Part shown: one piece after another, positions 1-8,861 of the stretch
Layout: the number at the start of each line of letters is the position of its first letter
Numbering within the stretch: the first letter of the stretch is position 1
Assembly (NCBI RefSeq): GCF_900215725.1
Contig: NZ_LT962470.1
Location: 261,525-325,524, forward strand
Length of the DNA: 64,000 nucleotides
Direction: 5' to 3'
Origin: Ezakiella peruensis
GTDB taxonomy: Bacteria > Bacillota > Clostridia > Tissierellales > Peptoniphilaceae
Translations under genes and position numbers: made by a program
Notes under the pieces: generated by a model
What the model was told of the DNA's origin: nothing
Seen by the model: only the letters and a program-made list of their open reading frames with translations
Databases searched by the model: none

Positions 1-2568
1 TTTGTAGATTCCATTTGCATCTCCAACTTCTCTTACTGTGTAAACGTATCTGTTGCCAAGTTGATCGTATTCATCAAGGTCATAGAAGGTCGCAGTCCAT
101 CCATTTGATTCACTTAATGTTAGATATCTGCCTGTGGCTTCTCCGTTTACATAGAGTTCGACGCGAATTGAAGCTGTTTCACCAAGAGCTTCCCAAACCT
201 TATTAACACTGATATGAGTTTTTGGTTCTTCTGGTGGAGTTTCTGGTGGAATAATCTTGTTTGTAATGATAAATCCATCTTTTGGATTGCCAGTTATTTC
301 AGAATTATAACCGCCTACAGCTTTTTCTTTGATAGTGTAGCTTACACTTGCACCTTCAAATAGTGTAGGAAGATCTTTAAAATAAGCTTTCCAGTCTTCT
401 TTAGCTTTTACTTCTTTAGTTTCTACAAGATATTCTTCTTCGCCAATTTTAGCTAAAAGTTGAATTTCGATTGTATCTGGACGTTTATTGTAGACATTGT
501 CGTTATCATCCCATCTTTTTTCGACATCTATTTCAGTCTTATCATCGTCAGTTCCTATAACAATAGTTCCGTTACTACCAATGCCGCCACCGCGTGTTGC
601 AGAAACGTTGCCAGAGATAATAACCTTGGCTAAAGCCTTTGCAAGTTTAATGTCCTCTGGATTGGAATTAACAGCAAATTTTGCATCTTTTGATCCTTCA
701 GGTATTAATAATGTACCTTGGTGTTTATCATCTGCTAAGGCTTTGCCATCTGGTGTAGTCCAATTAAATAGACCACCGCCAAGCATACGCTTGGATAATT
801 TATATTCTGCATTTCCACTATGAGCACCATAGTCTTTATTGGAATAAATAAACACATCATTTCCTGGCTTTCCAGCTTGGTTATTATTAAAAGCTACTCC
901 ATTGTTAACATGAATGGTAGTTTTAGAGATTGGGCAGCTGGCTAGTCCAGCTCCTTCCCATTCGGATTCATTGTCGGTGATTAAAACATTTTTAATGTAT
1001 AATTCACCATTGGCACCATATTCTTCTGTGGCACCATTAACATAAATTCCAGCGCCGCCAAAAGCCATATTTGTTTTTCCAGTGCCGTCCATTTTATTAT
1101 TAGTAATCTTTCCAGCTGTAATAATGGCTCTTCCTTGACTGCCGGAAAAATATTTGGCCTGAATAAAAATACCACCGCCGGAAGATCCTGCAGTATTGCC
1201 GTCGACTATGCCACCATCCATATATAAAGTACTTCCTTTTTCAGGGTTGTTGGAGCCAATGGATATACCGCCGCCAATTTCTGCCGCAAAGTTATTTAAT
1301 ACTTTGGCATTACCAGACATATGCAATTCGGATCCTTCTCTGAGGATAATGCCAGCACCAGCAGAATAGTATTGATTGTATGGTTTATCATATACTCGGT
1401 CTGATCTATTTTTTTGAACTGTACCACCTGTGAAAAACATGGTTGAATTATAGAGTTGAATTCCACCACCATAAGTTGCTTGGTTGTTTTCAATGATTCC
1501 TCCAGTCATATTGACTGTGGAATCTTTAGCTCTAATGGCACCACCATGAGTTGGATTCAGTCTAGGATCAGGTCTGATATCATTATTTCTTAAAATAGCT
1601 CCGTCTTTGATATTTAAAGTGCCGCCCTCAACATAAACCAATGAACTCTCGATATTTTTATTTTTTGAATTTCCGTCAATGATAATGTTTTTAAGAGTAG
1701 CTGTCTTACCATTTTCTACTTTTAGCAAATAACCATTAAAGTCTTTAGAGCGAATCAGCTTAACATTCTTACCATCAAGACTGACTTCACCTTCTACAGA
1801 AATAGTACCAGTTACAACAATATTTTTAATCATATCGGTAATACGGCTTTTTGCCTTATCGAAAGTCTTAAATGCATTTTCAGGGCTGGATCCATCGTTG
1901 TCATCGCTACCATCTACTCCATTAATATATAGGGTGTCAGGTGCTCCGCCTTCTGATAATTGTTCAAAGCTTTTCTCTTCACTAATATCTAAGTCAGTTT
2001 TTTCTTCGACTTCTTCATCAGCTTTTTCTTCATTTTCTGAATCCTTAGCCTCTTCTGAATCTTCAGGTGTTTCTTCGTCTTCGTTTTCGGTTTTTTCTTC
2101 AACTTCCACTTTTTCTTCAGTTTCTGTTTCAACTTCAGTTTTTTCTTCGGAATTTTCTTCAAGATTTTCTTGGTCTTTTGTAATTTCTTCTTCTTTGCTT
2201 TCTTGACCAACAGTGCTTTCTTTTGCATCAGAAACTGTTTGTTGATCTTGAGATTTTTCTTTTACTTGATCTTCAGTTTCATTTCCAGCTTCATTTTCAG
2301 TTTCGTTTTCAGTTTTATCTTCAACTTTTTCTTCTCTTTGAGGCACTTCCTCTTTATTTGTTTGTTCTTTATTTTCTTCTACTTCTTCTTTTATTTCTTC
2401 TTGAGGTGCTTCCTCTAGCTCTTCATTTGTTTCTGATGCTGGATCGCTTAGAGCACTTTCCTCCAAGTTTGTTCCTTCATCTGTTGTTTCTGCGTATAGG
2501 TCAACTTTACCAAATGCTAGAATAGTAAAAAGCAAAGTTAAAAAAATTATTGTAACTCTTTTTTTCAC
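1..2568 (-). CDS. Large secreted surface adhesin with Cna_B domains (3' end outside window)
   Basis: The reading frame is open from a GTG start at 2568 (AGGAGGTG ribosome site just upstream) to the window edge, so at least 856 residues are present and the C-terminus is missing. A signal peptide of about 25 residues is followed by roughly 170 residues that are very rich in Glu, Lys and Thr. Then comes a long stretch of GG-rich, Asn-rich short repeats of the parallel beta-helix type (phrases such as NNxATYGGGI, SAGAGI, GSSGGGI). At least two Cna_B-like beta-sandwich domains follow (WDDNDN..RPDTIEIQLL and VNKVWE..ASIRVELYV). Proteins with this layout are wall-anchored adhesins, so an LPxTG sorting signal is expected beyond the edge. 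The large size, the low-complexity region and the single-gene unit behind its own promoter fit that role. The ligand cannot be predicted. Confidence 0.85.
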   Translation of the reverse strand, partial: MKKRVTIIFLTLLFTILAFGKVDLYAETTDEGTNLEESALSDPASETNEELEEAPQEEIKEEVEENKEQTNKEEVPQREEKVEDKTENETENEAGNETEDQVKEKSQDQQTVSDAKESTVGQESKEEEITKDQENLEENSEEKTEVETETEEKVEVEEKTENEDEETPEDSEEAKDSENEEKADEEVEEKTDLDISEEKSFEQLSEGGAPDTLYINGVDGSDDNDGSSPENAFKTFDKAKSRITDMIKNIVVTGTISVEGEVSLDGKNVKLIRSKDFNGYLLKVENGKTATLKNIIIDGNSKNKNIESSLVYVEGGTLNIKDGAILRNNDIRPDPRLNPTHGGAIRAKDSTVNMTGGIIENNQATYGGGIQLYNSTMFFTGGTVQKNRSDRVYDKPYNQYYSAGAGIILREGSELHMSGNAKVLNNFAAEIGGGISIGSNNPEKGSTLYMDGGIVDGNTAGSSGGGIFIQAKYFSGSQGRAIITAGKITNNKMDGTGKTNMAFGGAGIYVNGATEEYGANGELYIKNVLITDNESEWEGAGLASCPISKTTIHVNNGVAFNNNQAGKPGNDVFIYSNKDYGAHSGNAEYKLSKRMLGGGLFNWTTPDGKALADDKHQGTLLIPEGSKDAKFAVNSNPEDIKLAKALAKVIISGNVSATRGGGIGSNGTIVIGTDDDKTEIDVEKRWDDNDNVYNKRPDTIEIQLLAKIGEEEYLVETKEVKAKEDWKAYFKDLPTLFEGASVSYTIKEKAVGGYNSEITGNPKDGFIITNKIIPPETPPEEPKTHISVNKVWEALGETASIRVELYVNGEATGRYLTLSESNGWTATFYDLDEYDQLGNRYVYTVREVGDANGIYK

Positions 2569-2630
2569 TATTTTCACCTCCTTTCTTTTAAAAATTTCTA
2601 ATATAGGTCATTAACATCTATATTGACCAT

Positions 2631-2658
2631 ATTATACATCTATTATGTTTATTGTCAA
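2631..2658 (-). promoter_or_regulatory. Promoter of the adhesin gene
   Basis: On the minus strand a perfect -35 TTGACA (2653-2658) is followed after 16 bp by a perfect -10 TATAAT (2631-2636). Between the -10 and the ribosome site lies an imperfect inverted repeat with GGTCA and TGACC arms (2608-2630), a possible operator or 5' leader hairpin. Confidence 0.75.
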
Positions 2659-2944
2659 GTTTAAAATCGCAAGTTGCCCTGCACTAATTTTTATATACCA
2701 ACAATATATAGTGGTTTGTAAAAAAAAAAAAAAAAAGACCCCTGATAAGCCACATAAAAAATTTTGTAAAAATTTTTTAATTATAATTTACATATAGTAG
2801 AAAACAAATTTTTTGGCCAAGATAAATCGGCCGCTACCCGTTGCACTTAAAATTTGTTTTTATAAATTTTTTATAAATTATACATTACACAATTTTTTCA
2901 GATTGATAATCGGTTTGGCCGAAATTTTCCTCGGATTATTTTAA
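2659..2944. other. Intergenic, no gene seen
   Basis: AT-rich spacer between the adhesin promoter and the metQ terminator. It holds a run of 16 A at about 2720-2735 and no coding potential that I can support. Two short stretches around 2815-2840 and 2900-2935 share the words TTGGCC and AATCGG, but this is too weak to call a repeat. Confidence 0.5.
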
Positions 2945-2971
2945 CAAAAAAGACGCCTTGCGGCGCCTTCG
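2945..2971 (-). terminator. Terminator after metQ
   Basis: On the minus strand an 8-bp stem (AAGGCGCC with GGCGTCTT, one G-U pair) closes a GCAA tetraloop and runs into a T tract. This is a classic intrinsic terminator for the metNIQ transcript. Confidence 0.85.
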
Positions 2972-2985
2972 ATTAATTCTTTATT

Positions 2986-3789
2986 TTATTCTACTGGGAT
3001 TACTGATCCGTCGTATTTTTCATTTATAAATTCTTTGGCCTTATCTGATTTTAAGACTTGGACGAATTTTTTGTAAGCTTCATTGTCTTTGTCAGCAGTT
3101 CTCGCTGCAATGATATTTGCATTTGGATTGCCTTCAGTTGTTTCAACAAAGATTGGGTCGGTCTTTGGGTTTAGGCCAACGCCAAGTGCGTAGTTGGAGT
3201 TAATAACTCCGCCTGCAACGTCTTCGTAAGCCTTGGCAACTGTGGCTGCATCAACTGCTGTTATTTTTAAATTCTTTGGATTTTCAACTATATCTTTTTC
3301 TGTAATGCTTTCTGAATTATAGTCAGATAGTTTGATAAGTCCTGCGTCTTCCAAGAGTCTCAAGGCACGTGCTCCGTTTGATGGGTCGTTTGGAATTACA
3401 ATTTCGTCTCCGTCCTTAAATTCATCAACTGATTTATAATTTTTTGCATAGAATCCCATTGGTTCTAGGTGGATGGCGCCGATATTTGCAAGGTCAAGAT
3501 TTCTGGATGCACAGAATTCTTTTAGATATGGTTCGTGTTGGAAGTAGTTTAGGTCTAGGTCGCCTTCTGCTAGAGCGATGTTTGGTTGTACATAGTCTGT
3601 GAATGTTACTACTTTTACATCTAGGCCTTGGGCTTTGAATTCGTCTTTGAGTGCTTCTACGATTTCTGCGTGTGGTACTGGAGATACTCCAACTTTAATT
3701 TTGGTTAGGTCTCCGCTTTCTTTTTTGCATCCTACGAATGTGAATGCGAGTGCGATTGCGATTATAAAAATAGTTAATGTTTTTTTCAT
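2986..3789 (-). CDS. metQ: Methionine-binding lipoprotein MetQ
   Basis: Substrate-binding lipoprotein of the D/L-methionine ABC importer (NlpA/MetQ family), 267 residues, normal for the family. I chose the ATG at 3789 because TCCTCC on the plus strand (AGGAGG in the mRNA) sits 5 bases before it; the longer frame back to 3837 has no ribosome site. The signal peptide ends in a lipobox (TFVGC), so the protein is anchored by its cysteine to the outside of the membrane. Family signatures include the early KVGVSPVPHAEI and the YFQHEPYL segment. It is the last gene of the metN-metI-metQ operon behind an S-box riboswitch, so methionine or SAM starvation should induce it. A 206-bp spacer carrying a dispersed repeat separates it from metI, which is unusually wide. 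Confidence 0.95.
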   Translation of the reverse strand: MKKTLTIFIIAIALAFTFVGCKKESGDLTKIKVGVSPVPHAEIVEALKDEFKAQGLDVKVVTFTDYVQPNIALAEGDLDLNYFQHEPYLKEFCASRNLDLANIGAIHLEPMGFYAKNYKSVDEFKDGDEIVIPNDPSNGARALRLLEDAGLIKLSDYNSESITEKDIVENPKNLKITAVDAATVAKAYEDVAGGVINSNYALGVGLNPKTDPIFVETTEGNPNANIIAARTADKDNEAYKKFVQVLKSDKAKEFINEKYDGSVIPVE

Positions 3790-3849
3790 TTTATTCCTCC
3801 TAATTTTTTTAATTGTTTTTAAATAACCGATTGTCATTTATTTCCGCGA

Positions 3850-3905
3850 GGCGGTGGCGACTATTCTCATCAGATTGTTGTACACAATCAGGAAAAATTC
3901 GGTCC
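3850..3905 (-). repeat. Dispersed non-coding repeat, copy A
   Basis: Read on the minus strand, this stretch (GGACC, an A/T-rich run, a CAATC hairpin arm, ACAACAATCTGA, GAGAATRGTCGCCA) closely matches 15972-16030 on the plus strand. It contains the inverted repeat GATTGTgtACAACAATC. It lies in the metI-metQ spacer and has no open frame, so it is a dispersed element rather than a gene. Confidence 0.6.
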
Positions 3906-3995
3906 ACATAAAGTTGACCCTACACGCTTCGCTAGATTTTTCCTTCTTGGATAGCATATTACGTGAAAAATTACTTTAGCCTCGCTTTAGACAAT

Positions 3996-4634
3996 TTATT
4001 TTTTGTTTGATTTTTCTGCTAGGTTGGTGCCTAGGCGTTGAACTATTTGTACTATTATTACTATTATTACTACTGCGGCCATAAGCATGTCGGTTTGGTT
4101 CATGTTCCAACCGTATCTGATGGCTATGTCTCCCAGGCCTCCACCGCCAAGGGCGCCTGCCATTGCAGAGTAGCCAATCAAATTTATAATGGTCATTGTT
4201 ACGGCGTCGATTACGCCGGGTTTACTCTCCTTTAAAACAACTTTTAGTATTTGAAAATTGGTCGCCCCCATACTTTTGAGAGCTTCGATTATGCCCTTGT
4301 CGATTTCTGAAAATACATTTTCCATCATACGAGCTACAAAGGGTGCAGCTGCAACTGACAGTGGAACCATGGCTGCGACCATGCCGATTTTTTTACCAAC
4401 AATTAGCTTTGCCAGCGGAAAGACCACGATCATCAAGATGACGAAGGGCATTGATCTAAAAATATTTATTATTATATCTAAAATTTTATAAAGTGCTTTG
4501 TTTTCTGCTATGGAATCTTTCTTTGTGGCAAAGAGGACTAGTCCGATTGGTAGGCCGATTAGAACTGCAAAAAACGATGATACTGTCACCATGGCGAGTG
4601 TTTCCCATGTGGCTTGTTTTAATATATCAAACAT
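3996..4634 (-). CDS. metI: Methionine ABC transporter permease MetI
   Basis: Integral membrane permease of the methionine importer, 212 residues, normal length. Several hydrophobic helices are visible. The EAA loop that docks with the ATPase is present (ALKSMGATNFQIL, about residues 118-130), as is the family-typical GALGGGGLGDIAIRYGW near residue 164. The start ATG overlaps the end of metN by 8 bp (metN stop TGA lies inside the metI start region), so the two are translationally coupled. It works with MetN in the cytoplasm and MetQ outside. Confidence 0.95.
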   Translation of the reverse strand: MFDILKQATWETLAMVTVSSFFAVLIGLPIGLVLFATKKDSIAENKALYKILDIIINIFRSMPFVILMIVVFPLAKLIVGKKIGMVAAMVPLSVAAAPFVARMMENVFSEIDKGIIEALKSMGATNFQILKVVLKESKPGVIDAVTMTIINLIGYSAMAGALGGGGLGDIAIRYGWNMNQTDMLMAAVVIIVIIVQIVQRLGTNLAEKSNKK

Positions 4635-5634
4635 TTAGCACCTCCAAATTAATTCCTCCATCCTTACAATACTTAAGAGTCCTATCAATCTCTGCATCTT
4701 CGCCAATAAATTCTACTATCAAGTAGCCCACGCTGGTGTCCACAAGCTTGTTGATATTTCCAGATAAAATATTTATCTTGACATCAAAGTCCTTGGAAAT
4801 TTGGGATATGATTGGTGTATCGGCAGTCGCTCCATCGTAAGTCAGCCTGACCAATCTGCCCTTGCTCTCATAGTCGTGGTACTTGGCCTCCTCAGAAATT
4901 GGAATTGCTTCAATGAATGCACGGGTAACTTTTTCCCGTGGATTCCTAAAGAGCTCTTCGGCTTCGTTTTCTTCTATGATTTTGCCGTTTTCCATTACAG
5001 CTATACGATTGCAAATATCCTTGGCCACTTCCATTTGGTGGGTGATAATTATTACTGTGGTTCCGTAGACTTTGGCTGAGCGTTTGATCAGGTCGCAAAT
5101 GTCCTTGGTCGTACTTGGGTCAAGGGCTGAAGTTGCTTCGTCACTCAAGAGTATCTTGGGATTGGTGGCCAGGGCCCTGGCAATTGCAACTCTTTGCTTT
5201 TGTCCGCCGGATAATTCTGCTGGATAAGAATTTTTTCTATTTTTTAATTCTACAAAGTCCAGCATCTCGTCTACTCTTTTTTCTATATCCGCCTTGGTCC
5301 ACTTGGCTAGCTTAAGTGGATAGGCCACGTTTTCAAAAACTGTCATTTGGTTAAATAAATTGAAATGTTGGAAGATCATGGCTATATCTTTTCTCTTGGA
5401 CAAGAGTTCTTTTTGCTTAAGACCAGTCATCTCGACTCCATCGATTTCGATTTTGCCATCGGTCGGTTCGTCTAGTCTGTTGATACACCTAATAACAGTT
5501 GACTTGCCGGCTCCGCTTAGGCCAATTATTCCAAATATTTCTCCTCTGTCGACTTCAAAGCTCACATCATCCACGGCGTTAAAATTTTTACCGTCGATTT
5601 TATAAACTTTTTTTAAATTACTTACCTTAATCAT
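4627..5634 (-). CDS. metN: Methionine ABC transporter ATPase MetN
   Basis: ATP-binding subunit, 335 residues. The start is the ATG at 5634, preceded by AGGGG; the frame running further upstream reads back through the riboswitch and is not real. Walker A is GLSGAGKST, the ABC signature is LSGGQKQR, and Walker B (ILLSDEAT) is followed by the switch His in IIITHQM. The C-terminal 80 residues form the NIL (ACT-like) regulatory domain known to bind methionine and inhibit transport in MetN proteins. It is the first gene behind the S-box riboswitch, so it is controlled at transcription by SAM and after translation by methionine. Confidence 0.95.
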   Translation of the reverse strand: MIKVSNLKKVYKIDGKNFNAVDDVSFEVDRGEIFGIIGLSGAGKSTVIRCINRLDEPTDGKIEIDGVEMTGLKQKELLSKRKDIAMIFQHFNLFNQMTVFENVAYPLKLAKWTKADIEKRVDEMLDFVELKNRKNSYPAELSGGQKQRVAIARALATNPKILLSDEATSALDPSTTKDICDLIKRSAKVYGTTVIIITHQMEVAKDICNRIAVMENGKIIEENEAEELFRNPREKVTRAFIEAIPISEEAKYHDYESKGRLVRLTYDGATADTPIISQISKDFDVKINILSGNINKLVDTSVGYLIVEFIGEDAEIDRTLKYCKDGGINLEVLNV

Positions 5635-5644
5635 TTTTCCCCTC

Positions 5645-5790
5645 ATAAAACAAAAAACCCTCTCGAGAGGGTTTAAAAAAATAGCGATCGCACTAATCTG
5701 ACTCATCTCTCGGTTATCCGCTGGAATTAGCACCTAATTAAATAGGTTGCCGGGTTTCATAGGGCCAGTCCCTCCACCTCTCTCGATGAA
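5645..5790 (-). promoter_or_regulatory. SAM-I (S-box) riboswitch with terminator
   Basis: The minus strand carries the hallmark S-box core: AGAGGTGGAGGGACTGGCC, then ATGAAACCCGGCAACC, then GGTGCTAATTCCAGC, and a closing GATGAG (aptamer about 5702-5790, P1 arms CATC/GATG). Downstream is a perfect palindromic terminator AAACCCTCTC/GAGAGGGTTT (5655-5674) with a T run, ending about 20 bp before metN. S-box RNAs bind S-adenosylmethionine and then favour the terminator, so high SAM shuts off metNIQ. Confidence 0.97.
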
Positions 5791-5807
5791 TATTTGATTT
5801 GTACACT

Positions 5808-5836
5808 ATCATATATTAAATTTTATCTTCTGTCAA
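5808..5836 (-). promoter_or_regulatory. Promoter of the metNIQ operon
   Basis: On the minus strand, TTGACA (5831-5836) is followed after 17 bp by TATGAT (5808-5813). It sits about 20 bp upstream of the riboswitch aptamer, as expected for an S-box leader. Confidence 0.85.
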
Positions 5837-5994
5837 GTGATTTTAATCACTAATAGAAAAAATTTTAAATTTTTTCAGAAAATATTTTTGATATTCCAAT
5901 TATATTTAGTCTTGCCATTTAGATACCCAGCTTATGGGCATAGTTATAATAAAAAAATATTATCCAATTTATGTTTTATATATAAAAATCTTCT

Positions 5995-6023
5995 TTGCAA
6001 GTTTATTTTAATTATGATACAAT
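5995..6023 (+). promoter_or_regulatory. Promoter of the MATE exporter gene
   Basis: TTGCAA (5995-6000), 17-bp spacer, TACAAT (6018-6023), about 55 bp before the coding start. It is a reasonable sigma-A-type match. Confidence 0.6.
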
Positions 6024-6079
6024 AGTTCTTATACGAAATTCGAATGAAATTTTTAAATATATGGACTGGAGATGATTAA

Positions 6080-7420
6080 TTGAATAAGAAAAGTTTTTAT
6101 AAACAAGCTTTAAAGATGGCATGGCCTTCTGTACTGGAGAGTTTTTTCCTCTCACTGGCCGGGATGATTGATACGCTTATGGTTTCTGCCCTGGGCCCTG
6201 CGGCTATTGCAGCTGTTGGTCTAACAAACCAGCCAAAATTTATTGGCATGGCTGTATTTTTTTCTATTTCTATAGCCGTCTCTGCCCTAGTCGCCAGGCG
6301 AAAGGGACAAGAGAATAAAGAGGGTGCCAATCAGATTTTAGTAACTGCCTTTAAAGTTGTTATGATTTTGACGGTTATTATTACAACTGTTATGTGCGTA
6401 TGGGCCGATCCAATTTTGAGAATCGCTGGATCAAATGCCGATACCCACCAGATTGCCCACGAATACTTTTTGATTATTATGGGCTTTTGTATTTTTAATA
6501 CAATTAGCATTACAATAAACTCCGCCCAACGCGGGAGCGGCAATACAAAAATCGCTTTTACCACCAACTTTGTTTCGACCATAGTAAATATTACTTTTAA
6601 CTTTTTGCTCATCAAAGGTCGTCTTGGTTTTCCAGCGCTCGGCATCAGAGGGGCGGCAATAGCTACAGTTATAGGTGCTTTTGTGGCAGCTTTAATGTCA
6701 ATTCGCTCGCTCTTTAAGGAAAATAGTTATGTAAGTATTCCCTTTATTATTAATAACAAAATAAAGCCAAGCAAATACGCTCTTAAAAGTATTTCCCTTT
6801 TGGGCTCAAATCTACTGGTAGAAAACCTTGCCATGAGGGTTGGGTTTTTAACCACGGCAATGCTGGCCGCAAGTCTGGGCACAGAGCAATTCGCCGCCCA
6901 CAATGTTGGCATGCAGTTTTTGAGTTTAGGCTTTGCCTTTGCTGACGGCATGCAGGTGGCTGCAGTTTCGCTTTCAGGACAAGCTCTGGGAGCCAAAAAA
7001 CCTGACGAAGCAATTATGTATGGCCACGCCTGTCAAAAAATAGGCTTAGGCATTTCGATTTTGCTTTCAATATTATTATTCGCCTTTGGCGACAAGCTCT
7101 ATGGGCTCTTCTTTGATGAACCGCATATCATTGAGTACGGACTCTTGATTATAAAATTCATCATAGTCATAGTCCTCTTGCAAATCTCACAAATTATTTA
7201 CGGCGGGGTCCTGAGGGCGGCTGGTGACGTCAAGTACACGCTCTTAAGTTCCATTATCAGTGTCACCATTATTAGGACTGCAGTTACCTATGTACTAGTC
7301 CAGGTCTTTAATCTAGGCCTAACGGGAATTTGGATTGGCGTTTTCTCAGACCAATTCTCCAGATTTGTATTTAACTCTTTGAGATTTAAATCCAAACGCT
7401 GGATTAAAATTGAAATCTAA
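6080..7420 (+). CDS. MATE-family multidrug/drug-cation antiporter
   Basis: Twelve-helix membrane exporter of 446 residues, the usual size. The reading frame shows two homologous halves typical of MATE proteins, with the N-terminal WPSVLESFF, the GLTNQP segment near residue 47, and the second-half GMQFLSLGFAFADGMQVAAVSLSGQALGA region split over helices 7-8. The start is a TTG at 6080 with GGAGATGA 4-11 bases upstream. MATE proteins swap Na+ or H+ for cationic drugs or metabolites; the substrate here is unknown. It is a single gene with its own promoter and terminator. It lies next to, but convergent with, a MarR operon, so regulation by that MarR cannot be assumed. Confidence 0.92.
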   Translation: MNKKSFYKQALKMAWPSVLESFFLSLAGMIDTLMVSALGPAAIAAVGLTNQPKFIGMAVFFSISIAVSALVARRKGQENKEGANQILVTAFKVVMILTVIITTVMCVWADPILRIAGSNADTHQIAHEYFLIIMGFCIFNTISITINSAQRGSGNTKIAFTTNFVSTIVNITFNFLLIKGRLGFPALGIRGAAIATVIGAFVAALMSIRSLFKENSYVSIPFIINNKIKPSKYALKSISLLGSNLLVENLAMRVGFLTTAMLAASLGTEQFAAHNVGMQFLSLGFAFADGMQVAAVSLSGQALGAKKPDEAIMYGHACQKIGLGISILLSILLFAFGDKLYGLFFDEPHIIEYGLLIIKFIIVIVLLQISQIIYGGVLRAAGDVKYTLLSSIISVTIIRTAVTYVLVQVFNLGLTGIWIGVFSDQFSRFVFNSLRFKSKRWIKIEI

Positions 7421-7427
7421 AATTATT

Positions 7428-7460
7428 ATCCAAGGATATTAAATGTCCTTGGATTTTTGT
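7428..7460 (+). terminator. Terminator after the MATE gene
   Basis: A 9-bp perfect stem (ATCCAAGGA with TCCTTGGAT), 9-base loop, followed by TTTTTG. Confidence 0.85.
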
Positions 7461-7485
7461 TTACAAAAAATTATTTATTTTTACC

Positions 7486-7516
7486 AATAAAAAGCTCCCA
7501 GATTTTTCTGGGAGTT
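7486..7516 (-). terminator. Terminator after the MarR-family gene
   Basis: On the minus strand CTCCCAG and CTGGGAG pair perfectly around a short A-rich loop, followed by a T-rich run. It lies directly behind the marR stop codon. Confidence 0.85.
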
Positions 7517-7524
7517 AAATCTTT

Positions 7525-7971
7525 CTATTGTTTTTTTAGAACTTCGTAGAGGTGCTTGAGGCCTTCCCTCATTTTTTCAATCTCTTGGTCATTTTCATCG
7601 GCCAAACACTTTTGCAAAAACTTGTGCCTCTCCTCAATAACATCATCTATGACCTTGTTACCCTTGTTTGTAACATCAATATAAAAAGAACGTTTGTCAT
7701 ATTCTGTAACTTCTTTTTTGATATAACCTGCAACCTCCATCTTTCTAATCATATCTGAAATGGTGGATGGGGCAATCTTTAAAAGATTGGTCAAATACTT
7801 TGGAGTAGCCTTGCCATTTTGGTACTTAATCATTTGCAGAGCATAAAACTGCAAGGAAGTTATGTCCTCATTAGCCAGAATGGTCCTACCTTTTAGTCTA
7901 ATTTTCCAGTCTAAATACCTAATATATTCTTCTATTTCTATAATATCATCGTTGAATTTTTTGTCTTTCAT
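7525..7971 (-). CDS. MarR-family transcriptional regulator
   Basis: Winged-helix DNA-binding protein of 148 residues, typical for MarR. The recognition region reads TPKYLTNLLKIAPSTISDMIRKMEVAGYIKKE (about residues 56-88), followed by the wing with the conserved DKRSFYIDVTNKG. It is the last gene of a three-gene minus-strand operon (lipoprotein, DagK-like, MarR), only 8 bp behind the kinase-like gene, with its ribosome site AGGAG inside that gap. MarR proteins usually sense small phenolic ligands and repress their own operon; no palindromic operator was identified. Confidence 0.88.
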   Translation of the reverse strand: MKDKKFNDDIIEIEEYIRYLDWKIRLKGRTILANEDITSLQFYALQMIKYQNGKATPKYLTNLLKIAPSTISDMIRKMEVAGYIKKEVTEYDKRSFYIDVTNKGNKVIDDVIEERHKFLQKCLADENDQEIEKMREGLKHLYEVLKKQ

Positions 7972-7979
7972 AACTACTC

Positions 7980-8861
7980 CTATAATGTTACCCTAAGGGC
8001 TTCTTTGCAAACGGAAAAATGTGCTGGCAAGTCGCCAAAATATTCTCCGTCAACATCTAGTTCAACCTCCTGGTCGCATTGTAATTTTACATCTGAACTT
8101 TGGAAGTAAACAACGCCGTCGTGATTAATGTGCTCTCCCTCTCTTATCTTCATAAAACATGATATTAAATCAACTATTGGCATATCCTTAATAATAATAC
8201 AATCCAGCTTGCCGTCCGAAACACTTGCAAGCGGTGCCATCTTATCAAAGCCACCAATGCTTTGTGAATTTGCTATCAAAAACAAATAGGCTTTGATTTC
8301 CTCAGAAAATTCTTCCGATTCAATGGTCATATTCATTGGCTTTAGATTTTCTGGGTTTATTTCTGATATGGCCTTTAAAACATAAGCGCTCCTGCCAAAA
8401 ACTGATTTTAATGACTTTGGTGTCTTGTGGGCAACATCTGTTAAAATTCCCACAGCTCCCACATTAATAAAATATTTATTATTGCAGACGCCTACATCTA
8501 TGTCCTTGAAATTATCGCCGACTATGGATTCGTAGGTGTCGTAATTGGACTTACAAAGATTCATATATTTTGCAAAGTCATTGGTCGTGCCGCAAGGTAT
8601 TATAGTCAGTGGAATCTTGGACTGCTGGCTAACAATGCCAGCCACAACCTCATTTACAGTGCCGTCTCCGCCGATTACAACAATTCTGTCAACTTCGTCT
8701 CTCACCGCCTCGATTGCAAAAAGACAAGCGTCATCTTTTTTGCTGGTGTATCTGGCAGATATCTCATGGCCGTCCTCCAAAAGAAATTTGGAAACCGCAA
8801 TCATGGTCTCCCGGCTTTTTTCTCGGCCGCTGGATGGGTTAATTATAAATCTAATTCTCAT
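7980..8861 (-). CDS. YegS/DagK-family lipid kinase
   Basis: Diacylglycerol-kinase-catalytic-domain protein, 293 residues from the ATG at 8861 (start MRIRFIINPSSG). The longer frame upstream overlaps the preceding gene too far and lacks a ribosome site. The nucleotide-binding GGDGTVNEVV motif lies near residue 63, and PCGTTNDFA follows near residue 86, both diagnostic of the family. The C-terminal part has the LIANSQSIGGF and DGKLD elements. Members phosphorylate diacylglycerol or related lipids at the inner membrane face. The start overlaps the end of the upstream lipoprotein gene by 11 bp, indicating coupled translation. The exact lipid substrate is an inference. Confidence 0.9.
   Translation of the reverse strand: MRIRFIINPSSGREKSRETMIAVSKFLLEDGHEISARYTSKKDDACLFAIEAVRDEVDRIVVIGGDGTVNEVVAGIVSQQSKIPLTIIPCGTTNDFAKYMNLCKSNYDTYESIVGDNFKDIDVGVCNNKYFINVGAVGILTDVAHKTPKSLKSVFGRSAYVLKAISEINPENLKPMNMTIESEEFSEEIKAYLFLIANSQSIGGFDKMAPLASVSDGKLDCIIIKDMPIVDLISCFMKIREGEHINHDGVVYFQSSDVKLQCDQEVELDVDGEYFGDLPAHFSVCKEALRVTL

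Noticed and set aside
1898-2525. Several long Ser/Phe/Leu-rich open frames on both strands
   Set aside because: They are shadows of the Glu/Lys-rich repeat region of the adhesin in other frames; their composition simply mirrors GAA/AAA codons and they have no ribosome sites.
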